The notes beneath the pieces are model-generated. The model had not been told where the DNA came from. It worked only from the letters and a program-made list of their open reading frames with translations, and ran no database searches. The translations under genes were made by a program, and so were the position numbers. A stretch of DNA of 6,489 bases from Oscillospiraceae bacterium. Lineage in GTDB: Bacteria; Bacillota; Clostridia; Oscillospirales; Acutalibacteraceae. The stretch is from contig JAQWBK010000082.1 in assembly GCA_028706415.1 (NCBI GenBank), positions 1-6,489 on the forward strand, given 5' to 3'. Shown here piece by piece: positions 1 through 5,920 of the stretch. Position 1 is the stretch's first letter. Every line of letters begins with the position of its first letter.

Positions 1-1
1 T

Positions 2-328
2 GCAACAGGGCTTGCAGCCGTTGCATTGGCATTTATTCTGCCCAATATATTCAGTATACTGATTTTTGCTTATTCCTTCTGGTCGCCGTTAATATTTATA
101 CCGCTTGCCGCCGCCATGCTCGGAATAAAATCTAACGGTCGGGCATTCCGTCGGGCACTGGCTGCAGGGCTGATATTCTCACTCCTATGGAACTACATAC
201 TTCTCAAGCCGTGGAATATTGACGGTGGAGTGGTAGGTATGTTATTTAATCTGATTGTTTTTACAATATCCACCCGTAAGCTTCATAAACATCAAGCTCA
301 TAAGGTAATCACATTAAAATGCAGGTGA
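2..328 (+). CDS. C-terminal fragment of a sodium:solute symporter-like (SSF) membrane protein, 5' end outside window
   Basis: The frame is open from base 2 to a TGA at 326-328 and gives about 108 residues. No start with a ribosome binding site is visible, so this is the tail of a longer gene; the TTG at 26 should not be taken as a real start. The fragment is very hydrophobic. It contains roughly four membrane-spanning stretches (about residues 5-22, 25-42, 50-64 and 69-86), separated by short basic or polar loops, and ends in a basic, probably cytoplasmic tail rich in Lys, His and Arg. The FILPNIFSILIFAYSFWSP stretch, followed by a small-residue-rich helix and a Gly-rich last helix, resembles the C-terminal helices of SSF transporters, which import solutes with Na+. 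The substrate cannot be told. The gene converges on gatB and is followed by two hairpin-forming repeats. Family assignment is by recognition only; another multi-pass transporter remains possible. Confidence 0.6.
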   Translation, partial: ATGLAAVALAFILPNIFSILIFAYSFWSPLIFIPLAAAMLGIKSNGRAFRRALAAGLIFSLLWNYILLKPWNIDGGVVGMLFNLIVFTISTRKLHKHQAHKVITLKCR

Positions 329-356
329 TGTTGCTTTGCGGTTTTCAACAACCATT

Positions 357-420
357 TTAAACTGTTCTCATACTGTTCTCAAGTAATACTGATCTCATGT
401 AAAAGATGAGAACAGTTTAA
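357..420. repeat. 15-bp perfect inverted repeat built from four copies of ACTGTTCTCA
   Basis: TTAAACTGTTCTCAT (357-371) is repeated exactly in inverted form at 406-420. The left arm and spacer also hold direct copies of the 10-mer: 361-370 and 372-381 are identical (11-bp period), and 388-397 differs at one base (ACTGATCTCA). The right arm carries the inverted copy at 407-416. In RNA it would form a 15-bp stem with a loop of about 34 nt. Neither side has a long T tract, so a simple terminator is not an obvious explanation. TA lies just inside each outer TT/AA end, so a tiny mobile-element relic with TA flanks is conceivable. A protein-binding array is another possibility. Confidence 0.75.
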
Positions 421-431
421 GTTCATAATAA

Positions 432-475
432 ATAAGGGGCTGCTGCATGGTTTTCATTTTGCAACAGCCCCTTAT
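432..475. terminator. GC-rich hairpin between convergent genes, probable two-way terminator
   Basis: ATAAGGGGCTG (432-442) pairs with CAGCCCCTTAT (465-475) to give 11 bp. After one C/A mismatch the stem continues as TGCA (444-447) with TGCA (460-463), leaving a T-rich loop of about 12 nt. It lies between the end of the + strand transporter gene and the end of gatB on the - strand, where both transcripts need to stop. The A/T base pairs at its foot supply only short U runs in either direction, so its efficiency is uncertain. Confidence 0.6.
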
Positions 476-555
476 ACTACTCCTTGCCCGACACAAATTC
501 TGCTCGGAATCCGTTCAAAACAGGTTTTTATAGGTGACTTTTTTTAATTCAAATT

Positions 556-1995
556 TTAATCTTCAAGTAATGCCGTCATCAATTCCTTGATTTTCACAGG
601 ATTTCCGCGACCCGAAGTCTTTTTCATGACCTGCCCAACAAGCGATTGGAAGGCGGCGGCTTTACCCGCTTTATAGTCGGCAACCGATTTTTGCTGTTGG
701 GCAATGACCTCTTTCACAAAGCCGGTCAGCACCCCATCATCATTAATCTGTTCCCACCCTTTTTCACCAACAATGATTTCCGGGTCGACATCCTTCTCCC
801 ACAGCGTTTGAATCAAGGTGCGGCAGGTTCCGCTGTTTATTCTGCCCTCCCCCGACATCTGTGCAACGGCGGCAAGGTGCTCGGGCTGTATGGGAATATC
901 TGTTTCATCCGGCTGTAACAGGCGAGATACATCGCTTAGTATCATGTTTGCTACCAGGATGGGATGGGCGGTCAGTTCGGCCGCTTTTTCAAAATAATCG
1001 GCAATTTCCCGCTGGATGGTAAGCTGCTCGGCAGCATAGGCGGTCAGGCCGTATTCCTCAATATATTTGACCTTTCGGGCATCCGGCAAGAGGGGTATTT
1101 CTGCCCCCAAAGCGTCCCGCTCGTCATCGGTTATTTCTATTATCGGCAGGTCGGGATCGGGGAAATACCGATAATCGTCGGCATTTTCCTTCCTTCTCAT
1201 CGAATAGGTCTTGCCGGTGTTCTGGTCAAAGCGGCGAGTTTCCTGAACCAGCTTCTCCCCTGCTTCCACCGCCTCCACCTGGCGGACAAACTCATATTCG
1301 ATGGCCCTGACCGCAGACTGAAAGCTGTTAATGTTTTTCATTTCGGCGCGTGTTCCAAACGCCTTTTCGCCCTTTTCCCGAACCGAAAGGTTGACATCAC
1401 AGCGGAAGGCGCCCTCGTTCATTTTGCAGTCCGACACCCCGGTATAAATAATAACGGCGCGCAGCTTTTGCAGGTATGCCTTGGCCTCCTCTGCCGAGCG
1501 GATATCCGGCTCGGAGACGATCTCGATAAGGGGCATTCCGCCGCGGTTGCAGTCGATAAGTGTTCCCTTACCCTCAAGATGCACCAGCTTTCCGGCATCT
1601 TCCTCGATATGAATTCTGGTAATGCCGATTCGTTTTGCACCCTTACCGGTTTCAATATCCAAATAACCATGCTCGCATAAGGGCAGGTCATACTGAGATA
1701 TCTGATATGCCTTGGGAAGATCGGGATAAAAATAATTCTTGCGGTGTTGTTTTGTGCTGGAGGCAATCTTGCAGTTGGTGGCCAGTCCCGCTTTAACCGC
1801 GTAATTCACCACCTGACGATTTAATATGGGCAGTGTTCCGGGCATTCCGGTGCATATCGGGCAGCACTGGGTATTGGGCTGAGCACCAAAGTCGGTGGGA
1901 CAATTGCAGAATATTTTGGTTTTGGTTTTCAGCTCTACATGAACCTCCAGACCGATAACCATTTCATATTTTTGAAGAGTGCTTTGGGATACCAT
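556..1995 (-). CDS. gatB: Asp-tRNA(Asn)/Glu-tRNA(Gln) amidotransferase subunit B
   Basis: This is the tRNA-binding and kinase/transamidase subunit of cytoplasmic GatCAB. It activates the side-chain carboxyl of Asp-tRNA-Asn or Glu-tRNA-Gln with ATP and adds ammonia delivered from GatA. The protein has 479 residues, the usual full length. Near the N terminus is the family signature VIGLEVHVELKTKTKIFC (residues 13-30), followed by a CxC plus CxxC cysteine set (C30, C32, C45, C48) that fits the GatB zinc site. The MNEGAFRCDVNLSVR block (about 193-207) is typical of the cradle domain. The C-terminal YqeY-like helical tail ends in a LVGQVMKKTSGRGNP stretch typical of the family. The ATG at 1995 overlaps the gatA stop by one base (TAATG), with a GGGGG ribosome binding site 8 nt upstream inside gatA, so translation is probably coupled. 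It is the last gene of the operon. No truncation or frameshift is seen. Confidence 0.97.
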   Translation of the reverse strand: MVSQSTLQKYEMVIGLEVHVELKTKTKIFCNCPTDFGAQPNTQCCPICTGMPGTLPILNRQVVNYAVKAGLATNCKIASSTKQHRKNYFYPDLPKAYQISQYDLPLCEHGYLDIETGKGAKRIGITRIHIEEDAGKLVHLEGKGTLIDCNRGGMPLIEIVSEPDIRSAEEAKAYLQKLRAVIIYTGVSDCKMNEGAFRCDVNLSVREKGEKAFGTRAEMKNINSFQSAVRAIEYEFVRQVEAVEAGEKLVQETRRFDQNTGKTYSMRRKENADDYRYFPDPDLPIIEITDDERDALGAEIPLLPDARKVKYIEEYGLTAYAAEQLTIQREIADYFEKAAELTAHPILVANMILSDVSRLLQPDETDIPIQPEHLAAVAQMSGEGRINSGTCRTLIQTLWEKDVDPEIIVGEKGWEQINDDGVLTGFVKEVIAQQQKSVADYKAGKAAAFQSLVGQVMKKTSGRGNPVKIKELMTALLED

Positions 1996-3440
1996 TAGTA
2001 ATTCCCCCTTTGCTCATAAGCATAAGCCGCGCGATAAAGCAGTGGCTCGTCAAACTGTTTACCCATAAGCTGCATTCCGATTGGCAGCCCTTTTGAATCG
2101 GTGCCGCAGGGCAGTGACAGCGCGGGTATTCCGGCAATATTTGCGGGCACCGTATATAGGTTGCATCTAAACATAATGGAAGGGTCTTGGTGCTTTTCAC
2201 CCAGCTTAAATGCCGTTGTGGGAGTGGTGGGCGACAGGATAAAATCACAATTCTCAAACGCCCGATTAAAATCCTCAATAATCAAGGTACGAACCTGCAT
2301 AGCTTTTTTATAGTAGGAATCATAATTATCCGCGCTTAAAACATGGTTGCCCAGCATTATGCGACTCTTGACCTCTAGCCCGAAGCCCTCATTTCTTGTA
2401 GCCGTGTAAATATCCTCAACATCACCGTCAACATCGGCACGAAAGCCGTATTTTATACCATCGAACCGCGCCAGGTTTGACGATGCTTCGGCGGATGAGA
2501 TTGCAAAATATGCAGGCAGCGCATGGTTAACATTCGGTACCGATATCTCCTCCACCTTTGCACCGAGCTTTTCGTAGGCTGCCGCCGCTTTAAGAACAGC
2601 ATCCTTCATTTCGGCCGAGATACCCTCACCAAAATGCTCCTTGGGCAATCCTATGCGAAGCCCCTGCACCCCCTGCTCAATCTTTTTGGTGAAGGACGGC
2701 CAAGCATAATCGAGGGAGGTGGCATCCCCCGCATCATGGCCTGCAATTGCCTCCATAACCATTGCCGAATCCCGCACATTTTTGGTCATCGGCCCTATCT
2801 GGTCGAGGGAGGATGCAAACGCAATTAGTCCATTTCTGGAAACCGCACCGTAGGTCGGCTTGATACCAACAACTCCGCAAAATGCCGCCGGTTGGCGCAC
2901 CGACCCGCCTGTATCCGAGCCCAGGGCAAAGGCCGCCTCCTGGGCGGCAACCGCCGCTGCCGCGCCCCCCGAGCTTCCTCCCGGAACTCTCGAAAGGTCG
3001 TGTGGGTTTCGGGTCGGCTTGAAGTATGAGTATTCATTGGTGGAGCCCATTGCAAACTCGTCCATATTGAGCTTGCCCAGCATGACAACATGCCGCTGCT
3101 CCAGCCGGTCTATAACGGTTGCGTTATAGGGGGGGATGAAGTTTTCAAGCATTTTTGAGCCGCAGGTGGTTTGTATACCCTTTGTACAAATGTTGTCTTT
3201 TATACCCGCAGGAATACCTGCTAGGGGGGATAACTCCTCCCCCGAGGTACGAAGCCGGTCAACCTCGGCGGCCTGTTCCAACGCCTGTCGGGCAGTCACC
3301 CGTATATACGCCCCCACATCGCCGTCAACCGAGTCGATATTATCGATATATGCAGTTGTGGCCTCAACGGCCGAAATTTCCTTTGCTGCAAGATGGCCGC
3401 TCAGCTGCGAGACGGTCATTTCTAAGATTTTCTTGCTCAT
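1995..3440 (-). CDS. gatA: Asp-tRNA(Asn)/Glu-tRNA(Gln) amidotransferase subunit A
   Basis: This is the glutaminase/amidase subunit of GatCAB. It releases ammonia from glutamine (or asparagine) and channels it to GatB. The protein has 481 residues, normal for the family, and belongs to the amidase-signature superfamily. The Ser-cisSer-Lys catalytic set is complete: K81 in AGIKDN, cis-Ser S156 in GGSSGG, and nucleophile S180 in SDTGGSVRQPA. The spacings match those I recall for Staphylococcus aureus GatA (K79, S154, S178). The LAGIPAGIKDNI entry motif (about 73-84) and the SPTTPTTAF block near the C-terminal third are also typical. The ATG at 3440 lies 44 nt after the aspS::gatC stop, preceded on the - strand by purine-rich GAAAGGCAGGG. 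The free GatC subunit that normally accompanies GatA is missing here because it is fused to AspRS just upstream. A run of seven G's on the + strand (3129-3135) lies in the FIPPYN codons. Confidence 0.97.
   Translation of the reverse strand: MSKKILEMTVSQLSGHLAAKEISAVEATTAYIDNIDSVDGDVGAYIRVTARQALEQAAEVDRLRTSGEELSPLAGIPAGIKDNICTKGIQTTCGSKMLENFIPPYNATVIDRLEQRHVVMLGKLNMDEFAMGSTNEYSYFKPTRNPHDLSRVPGGSSGGAAAAVAAQEAAFALGSDTGGSVRQPAAFCGVVGIKPTYGAVSRNGLIAFASSLDQIGPMTKNVRDSAMVMEAIAGHDAGDATSLDYAWPSFTKKIEQGVQGLRIGLPKEHFGEGISAEMKDAVLKAAAAYEKLGAKVEEISVPNVNHALPAYFAISSAEASSNLARFDGIKYGFRADVDGDVEDIYTATRNEGFGLEVKSRIMLGNHVLSADNYDSYYKKAMQVRTLIIEDFNRAFENCDFILSPTTPTTAFKLGEKHQDPSIMFRCNLYTVPANIAGIPALSLPCGTDSKGLPIGMQLMGKQFDEPLLYRAAYAYEQRGNY
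2004..2010 (-). promoter_or_regulatory. gatB ribosome binding site inside the gatA 3' end
   Basis: AAGGGGG reads on the - strand at 2010-2004, 8 nt before the gatB ATG (1995-1993). It lies in the last codons of gatA. Together with the TAATG stop/start overlap it supports this start and coupled translation of the two subunits in similar amounts. Confidence 0.7.
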
Positions 3441-3484
3441 TTAACACCCTGCCTTTCTTAACTTTAAGCTGTGCCGACCGTCTT

Positions 3485-5566
3485 TTATTCCACCACCTGG
3501 GGAACGAATATATAACCGTCCTGCTTTTGGGGTGCCCCTGAAAGCAGCTGCTCCCGACTGTATAACAATTGGGGGACATCCTCGCGAAATACATTTTTTA
3601 ACGGCATAACATGGGTGGTAACCGGAACACCCGAGGTATCAACCTGCTCAAGCTGATTTATAAGTGCAATTGTTGCGTCCAGCCTTTGGGCAAGCTCCTT
3701 TTTCTCCTTGTCATCCGGCCTCAGCTTGGAAAGTTGGGCAACACTGTCCAGATTTATTTTCTCGGCTGTTTTTCTGCCTTTTGCACCGACATTTGTATCC
3801 TCTTGGGACGTTTGGGAAAGCCCCAAAACATCCAGCTGTTGCGGGTCTACAACATTGGGGGCATCGGTCATTAGACAGCTTGCATCCTTTACCTTGGGGA
3901 AGGCAATAACCTCCCGCAAAGACTCCTCACCCAGCATAAGCATTACCAGACGGTCAAGCCCAAAGGCAAATCCGCCGTGGGGGGGGGTGCCGTATCTGAA
4001 GGCATTAACCATAAATCCGAACCGCTCATCTATCTGCTGGCTACTGAATCCCAGCGCCTCAAACATTTTTTGCTGCACATCCCGACGGTGAATTCGAATG
4101 CTGCCGCTGCCCAGCTCAACCCCGTTGAGAACCACATCATACGCCTGCGCCCGCACCCTGCCGGGGTCGGATATCAAATACTGAACATCTTCGGGATAGG
4201 GCATGGTGAATGGATGATGGGTGGCTAAATACCTGCCCTCCTCCTCGGAATACTCAAACTCGGGGAAATCGGTGACAATAAGAAATTTGAAATCATTATT
4301 CTGCCTGAGCTCCAGCATATCGGCAAGCTCCGACCTCAACCCGCCCAGGGTGCGGCAGACGGTTGAATATTCATCGGCACAAAATAGGATAAAATCACCC
4401 GGCTGTGCATCCACCGCTTTAAGCAGCCCTGTGAACTCCTCAGGGGAAAAGTATTTATTAAGGATTGAATAGGGGGTGCCGTCCTCCCGCATGGCTATCC
4501 ACGCCATGCCTTTGGCTCCAAAGCCCTGTGCCTTGGCAGTAAGCTCCTCGATTGTGCCGCGGCTGAATTCCCCGCCGCCCTTTACATTGATGGCGCGGAC
4601 ATATCCTCCGCCATCCACCGCATTGCGGAAAACCGAAAATCCGCACCCCCGCATGAGCTCGGTTAAATCTATGATGGGAAGCCCGAAACGCAAATCAGGC
4701 TTGTCGCTTCCAAAGGTGTCCATGCACTCCTGCCATGTAAGGCGGGGAAATGCTTCCTCGTATTTTAAGCCCTTAACATCCAGGAAAATGTGTTTAAACA
4801 GATCCTCAAGAAGGATTAAAATATCCTCCTGGTCTACAAACGACAGCTCCATATCCACCTGGGTAAATTCGGGCTGACGGTCGGCACGCAAATCCTCGTC
4901 TCTGAAACAACGCGCCACCTGATAATATTTATCAATGCCGCCCACCATCAGAAGCTGCTTAAATATCTGGGGCGACTGGGGCAGGGCGTAAAATTTGCCC
5001 TGATGAACTCGACTGGGCACAAGATAGTCCCGCGCCCCCTCGGGGGTGCTTTTTGTCAACATGGGGGTTTCTATCTGTAAAAAGCCGCCTTGGTCCAGAT
5101 AATCGCACACCGATTTGACGACGGTTGCTCTAAATCGCAGATTGTTCAGCATTTTGGGGCGGCGAAGGTCAATAAACCGATATTTCAGCCGCAAATCCTC
5201 CCGCACATTGGCGGCATCCTCCAGCTGAAACGGCAGGGTTTCGGCTTCGGACAGCACCTCAAGCTCGGAAGCTGCTAATTCTATTGTTCCGGTATCAAGA
5301 CGGGGGTTATAGGTCTCGGCATCCCTTGTACGCACCACCCCTTTGACAGCAATGGTGGATTCAACTTTAAGGGATTCGGCCGCTGCAAAATCCTTTTGCG
5401 ACAGATTTCGGGCATCGAAAACCACCTGCAGCGTTCCCTCACGGTCCCGCAGATCGATAAAAATAATGCCACCCATGTCGCGTTTGTTCTGTGCCCAGCC
5501 CATTGCGGTGACAGCCCGCCCTTTATCCTTTTCACGCAATGCACCGCAATAATCGGTTCGTTTCAT
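3485..5566 (-). CDS. aspS: Aspartyl-tRNA synthetase fused to amidotransferase subunit GatC
   Basis: This single 693-residue frame joins two enzymes. Residues 1 to about 585 are bacterial-type class II AspRS: an anticodon-binding OB fold (about 18-105), the flipping loop TPEGARDYLVPSR (174-186), motif 2 with CFRDEDLRADRQPEFTQ (220-236; ATP-contacting R222), the bacterial GAD insertion domain (about 290-430), and motif 3 HGGFAFGLDRLVMLMLG (530-546; R539). Residues about 604-693 are a nearly complete GatC, with a typical THVMPLKNVFREDVPQ core (651-666). The link (about 586-603) is polar and looks flexible. AspRS alone is usually about 590 residues and GatC about 95, so both halves are near full length. 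Start: ATG 5566-5564 with AGGAGGG 7 nt upstream; an earlier ATG (5571) stops after two codons. The enzyme charges tRNA-Asp and, by context, probably mischarges tRNA-Asn for GatCAB. Specificity residues are ambiguous: M31 and E84 stand where other AspRSs carry Leu/His and Lys/Gly. First gene of the T-box operon. Confidence 0.96.
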   Translation of the reverse strand: MKRTDYCGALREKDKGRAVTAMGWAQNKRDMGGIIFIDLRDREGTLQVVFDARNLSQKDFAAAESLKVESTIAVKGVVRTRDAETYNPRLDTGTIELAASELEVLSEAETLPFQLEDAANVREDLRLKYRFIDLRRPKMLNNLRFRATVVKSVCDYLDQGGFLQIETPMLTKSTPEGARDYLVPSRVHQGKFYALPQSPQIFKQLLMVGGIDKYYQVARCFRDEDLRADRQPEFTQVDMELSFVDQEDILILLEDLFKHIFLDVKGLKYEEAFPRLTWQECMDTFGSDKPDLRFGLPIIDLTELMRGCGFSVFRNAVDGGGYVRAINVKGGGEFSRGTIEELTAKAQGFGAKGMAWIAMREDGTPYSILNKYFSPEEFTGLLKAVDAQPGDFILFCADEYSTVCRTLGGLRSELADMLELRQNNDFKFLIVTDFPEFEYSEEEGRYLATHHPFTMPYPEDVQYLISDPGRVRAQAYDVVLNGVELGSGSIRIHRRDVQQKMFEALGFSSQQIDERFGFMVNAFRYGTPPHGGFAFGLDRLVMLMLGEESLREVIAFPKVKDASCLMTDAPNVVDPQQLDVLGLSQTSQEDTNVGAKGRKTAEKINLDSVAQLSKLRPDDKEKKELAQRLDATIALINQLEQVDTSGVPVTTHVMPLKNVFREDVPQLLYSREQLLSGAPQKQDGYIFVPQVVE
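3488..3757 (-). other. gatC: GatC domain at the C terminus of the AspRS fusion
   Basis: Codons 604-693 of the fusion encode GatC, the small subunit that wraps around GatA and GatB and stabilises the GatCAB complex. The KINLDSVAQLSKLRPDDKE start matches the first GatC helix. TTHVMPLKNVFREDVP matches the highly conserved loop I recall from S. aureus GatC (YHVLDLQNVLRED), and DGYIFVPQVVE matches the usual FxVP end. No in-frame ATG with a ribosome binding site precedes it; the nearby ATG inside an AAT-GTC codon pair is out of frame and stops after 12 codons. GatC is therefore probably made only as part of the fusion. Confidence 0.92.
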
Positions 5567-5573
5567 TTCATTT

Positions 5574-5580
5574 CCCTCCT
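5574..5580 (-). promoter_or_regulatory. aspS::gatC ribosome binding site that fixes the start
   Basis: AGGAGGG on the - strand ends 7 nt before the ATG at 5566-5564. A second ATG at 5571-5569 sits only 2 nt from this site and reads Met-Lys-stop, so the downstream ATG is the real start. The site lies outside the T-box terminator stem, so control is by transcription termination and not by hiding the ribosome binding site. Confidence 0.88.
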
Positions 5581-5615
5581 GTTTTTATACGGGGCGTAAT
5601 ATTAAATCAAATAAC

Positions 5616-5652
5616 AAAAACGCCTTTCATCCCTAAAACTGGGACGAAAGGC
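5616..5652 (-). terminator. Regulated terminator of the T-box
   Basis: On the - strand GCCTTTCGTCCC (5652-5641) pairs with GGGATGAAAGGC (5633-5622). The 12-bp stem contains one G-U pair and has a 7-nt loop, and is followed by GTTTTTG. It is a textbook intrinsic terminator and competes with the antiterminator for CTTTCGTCCC. Confidence 0.95.
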
Positions 5653-5675
5653 TTAACTTCCGCGGTACCACCCAA
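5639..5675 (-). promoter_or_regulatory. T-box antiterminator with GGGTGGTACCGCGG
   Basis: GGGTGGTACCGCGG (5673-5660) is a near-consensus T-box. The antiterminator can fold as TGGG (5674-5671) with CCCA (5643-5640), and GCGGAAG (5663-5657) with CTTTCGT (5650-5644). This leaves the classical 7-nt bulge TGGTACC (5670-5664). The first four bases, TGGT, would pair with the uncharged tRNA 3' end. The pairing uses the 5' arm of the terminator, so the two structures exclude each other. Confidence 0.9.
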
Positions 5676-5790
5676 ATAGGCTGAATATACAGCCCACTCA
5701 ATCACCTATGGTTTACGGCTGTAACGTGCCGTCATACGCCTGCATCTACTGACACATAAATCATGTGCGTTCGGGCAGAAACTCGGGGAT

Positions 5791-5794
5791 GTTC
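5791..5794 (-). promoter_or_regulatory. T-box specifier GAAC: AAC (Asn) overlapping GAA (Glu)
   Basis: On the - strand GAAC occupies 5794-5791. Aligned to the glyQS specifier loop, the codon is AAC (5793-5791, Asn), followed by the usual purine A. Shifting by one base gives GAA (5794-5792, Glu). No GAC (Asp) codon occurs at this place. The same overlapping pair was reported for the C. acetobutylicum transamidation operon T-box, which binds both tRNA-Asn and tRNA-Glu. Confidence 0.75.
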
Positions 5795-5892
5795 TTCCTC
5801 CCGCTTGCCGTACCGGATTACACCAAGCTCCGGCTCTCTGTAACGCCAACTCAGGGCTACTCTTCCCGTCAAAGTTTTTTTCTGTTTTCATA

Positions 5893-5920
5893 ATTATACT
5901 TTATTTTTACCATTTGTCAA
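5893..5920 (-). promoter_or_regulatory. Consensus housekeeping (SigA-type) promoter of the operon
   Basis: On the - strand a perfect TTGACA (5920-5915) and a perfect TATAAT (5898-5893) are separated by 16 bp. The predicted transcript start is near 5886, just before the T-box Stem I. Such a strong promoter fits a leader in which output is set by termination, not by initiation. Confidence 0.9.

Larger units (their letters stand above)
5616..5886 (-). ncRNA. T-box riboswitch leader of the aspS::gatC-gatA-gatB operon
   Basis: This untranslated leader senses uncharged tRNA and lets transcription continue when charging is low. In order on the - strand are the Stem I base (CGGG at about 5869-5866 with CCCG further on), the AGAGAG bulge motif (5839-5834), the CCGG...CCGG distal arm with the GGTGTAA loop (5824-5818), and the specifier region GGAAGAACATCCCCGAG around 5791-5794. 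Two middle hairpins follow: GCACAT/ATGTGT and ACGGC/GCCGT. Then come the Stem III hairpin GGCTG/CAGCC (5694-5690/5683-5679), the T-box itself and the terminator. The layout around the specifier aligns closely with my recollection of B. subtilis glyQS (GAAAGGCAUUCUUGAG), placing AAC at the codon position. The 5' end is inferred from the promoter. Confidence 0.95.

Noticed and set aside
537..546. T-rich run at about 539-545 as the U tract of a terminator
   Set aside because: No adequate hairpin precedes it on the + strand, and on the - strand it reads as A's just after gatB; the hairpin at 432-475 is the better candidate.
964..1680. Long + strand open frame (238 codons) opposite gatB
   Set aside because: It lies wholly antisense to a clearly conserved gatB, has no ribosome binding site of note, and its protein looks like a shadow translation rich in Phe, Leu, Gly and Arg without domain features.
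3155..3541. 128-codon + strand open frame across the gatA/aspS::gatC junction
   Set aside because: It is antisense to gatA's N terminus and to the end of the GatC domain, both well supported. Its Pro/Arg-rich product is typical of an off-frame reading.
3740..3800. Separate internal start for a stand-alone GatC
   Set aside because: The only ATG in the linker region is out of frame and stops after 12 codons, and I see no ribosome binding site before an in-frame alternative start.
5706..5891. 61-codon - strand open frame starting right after the -10 box
   Set aside because: Its ATG at 5891 lies upstream of the predicted transcript start, and the whole frame overlaps conserved T-box structure, so it is not a leader peptide.
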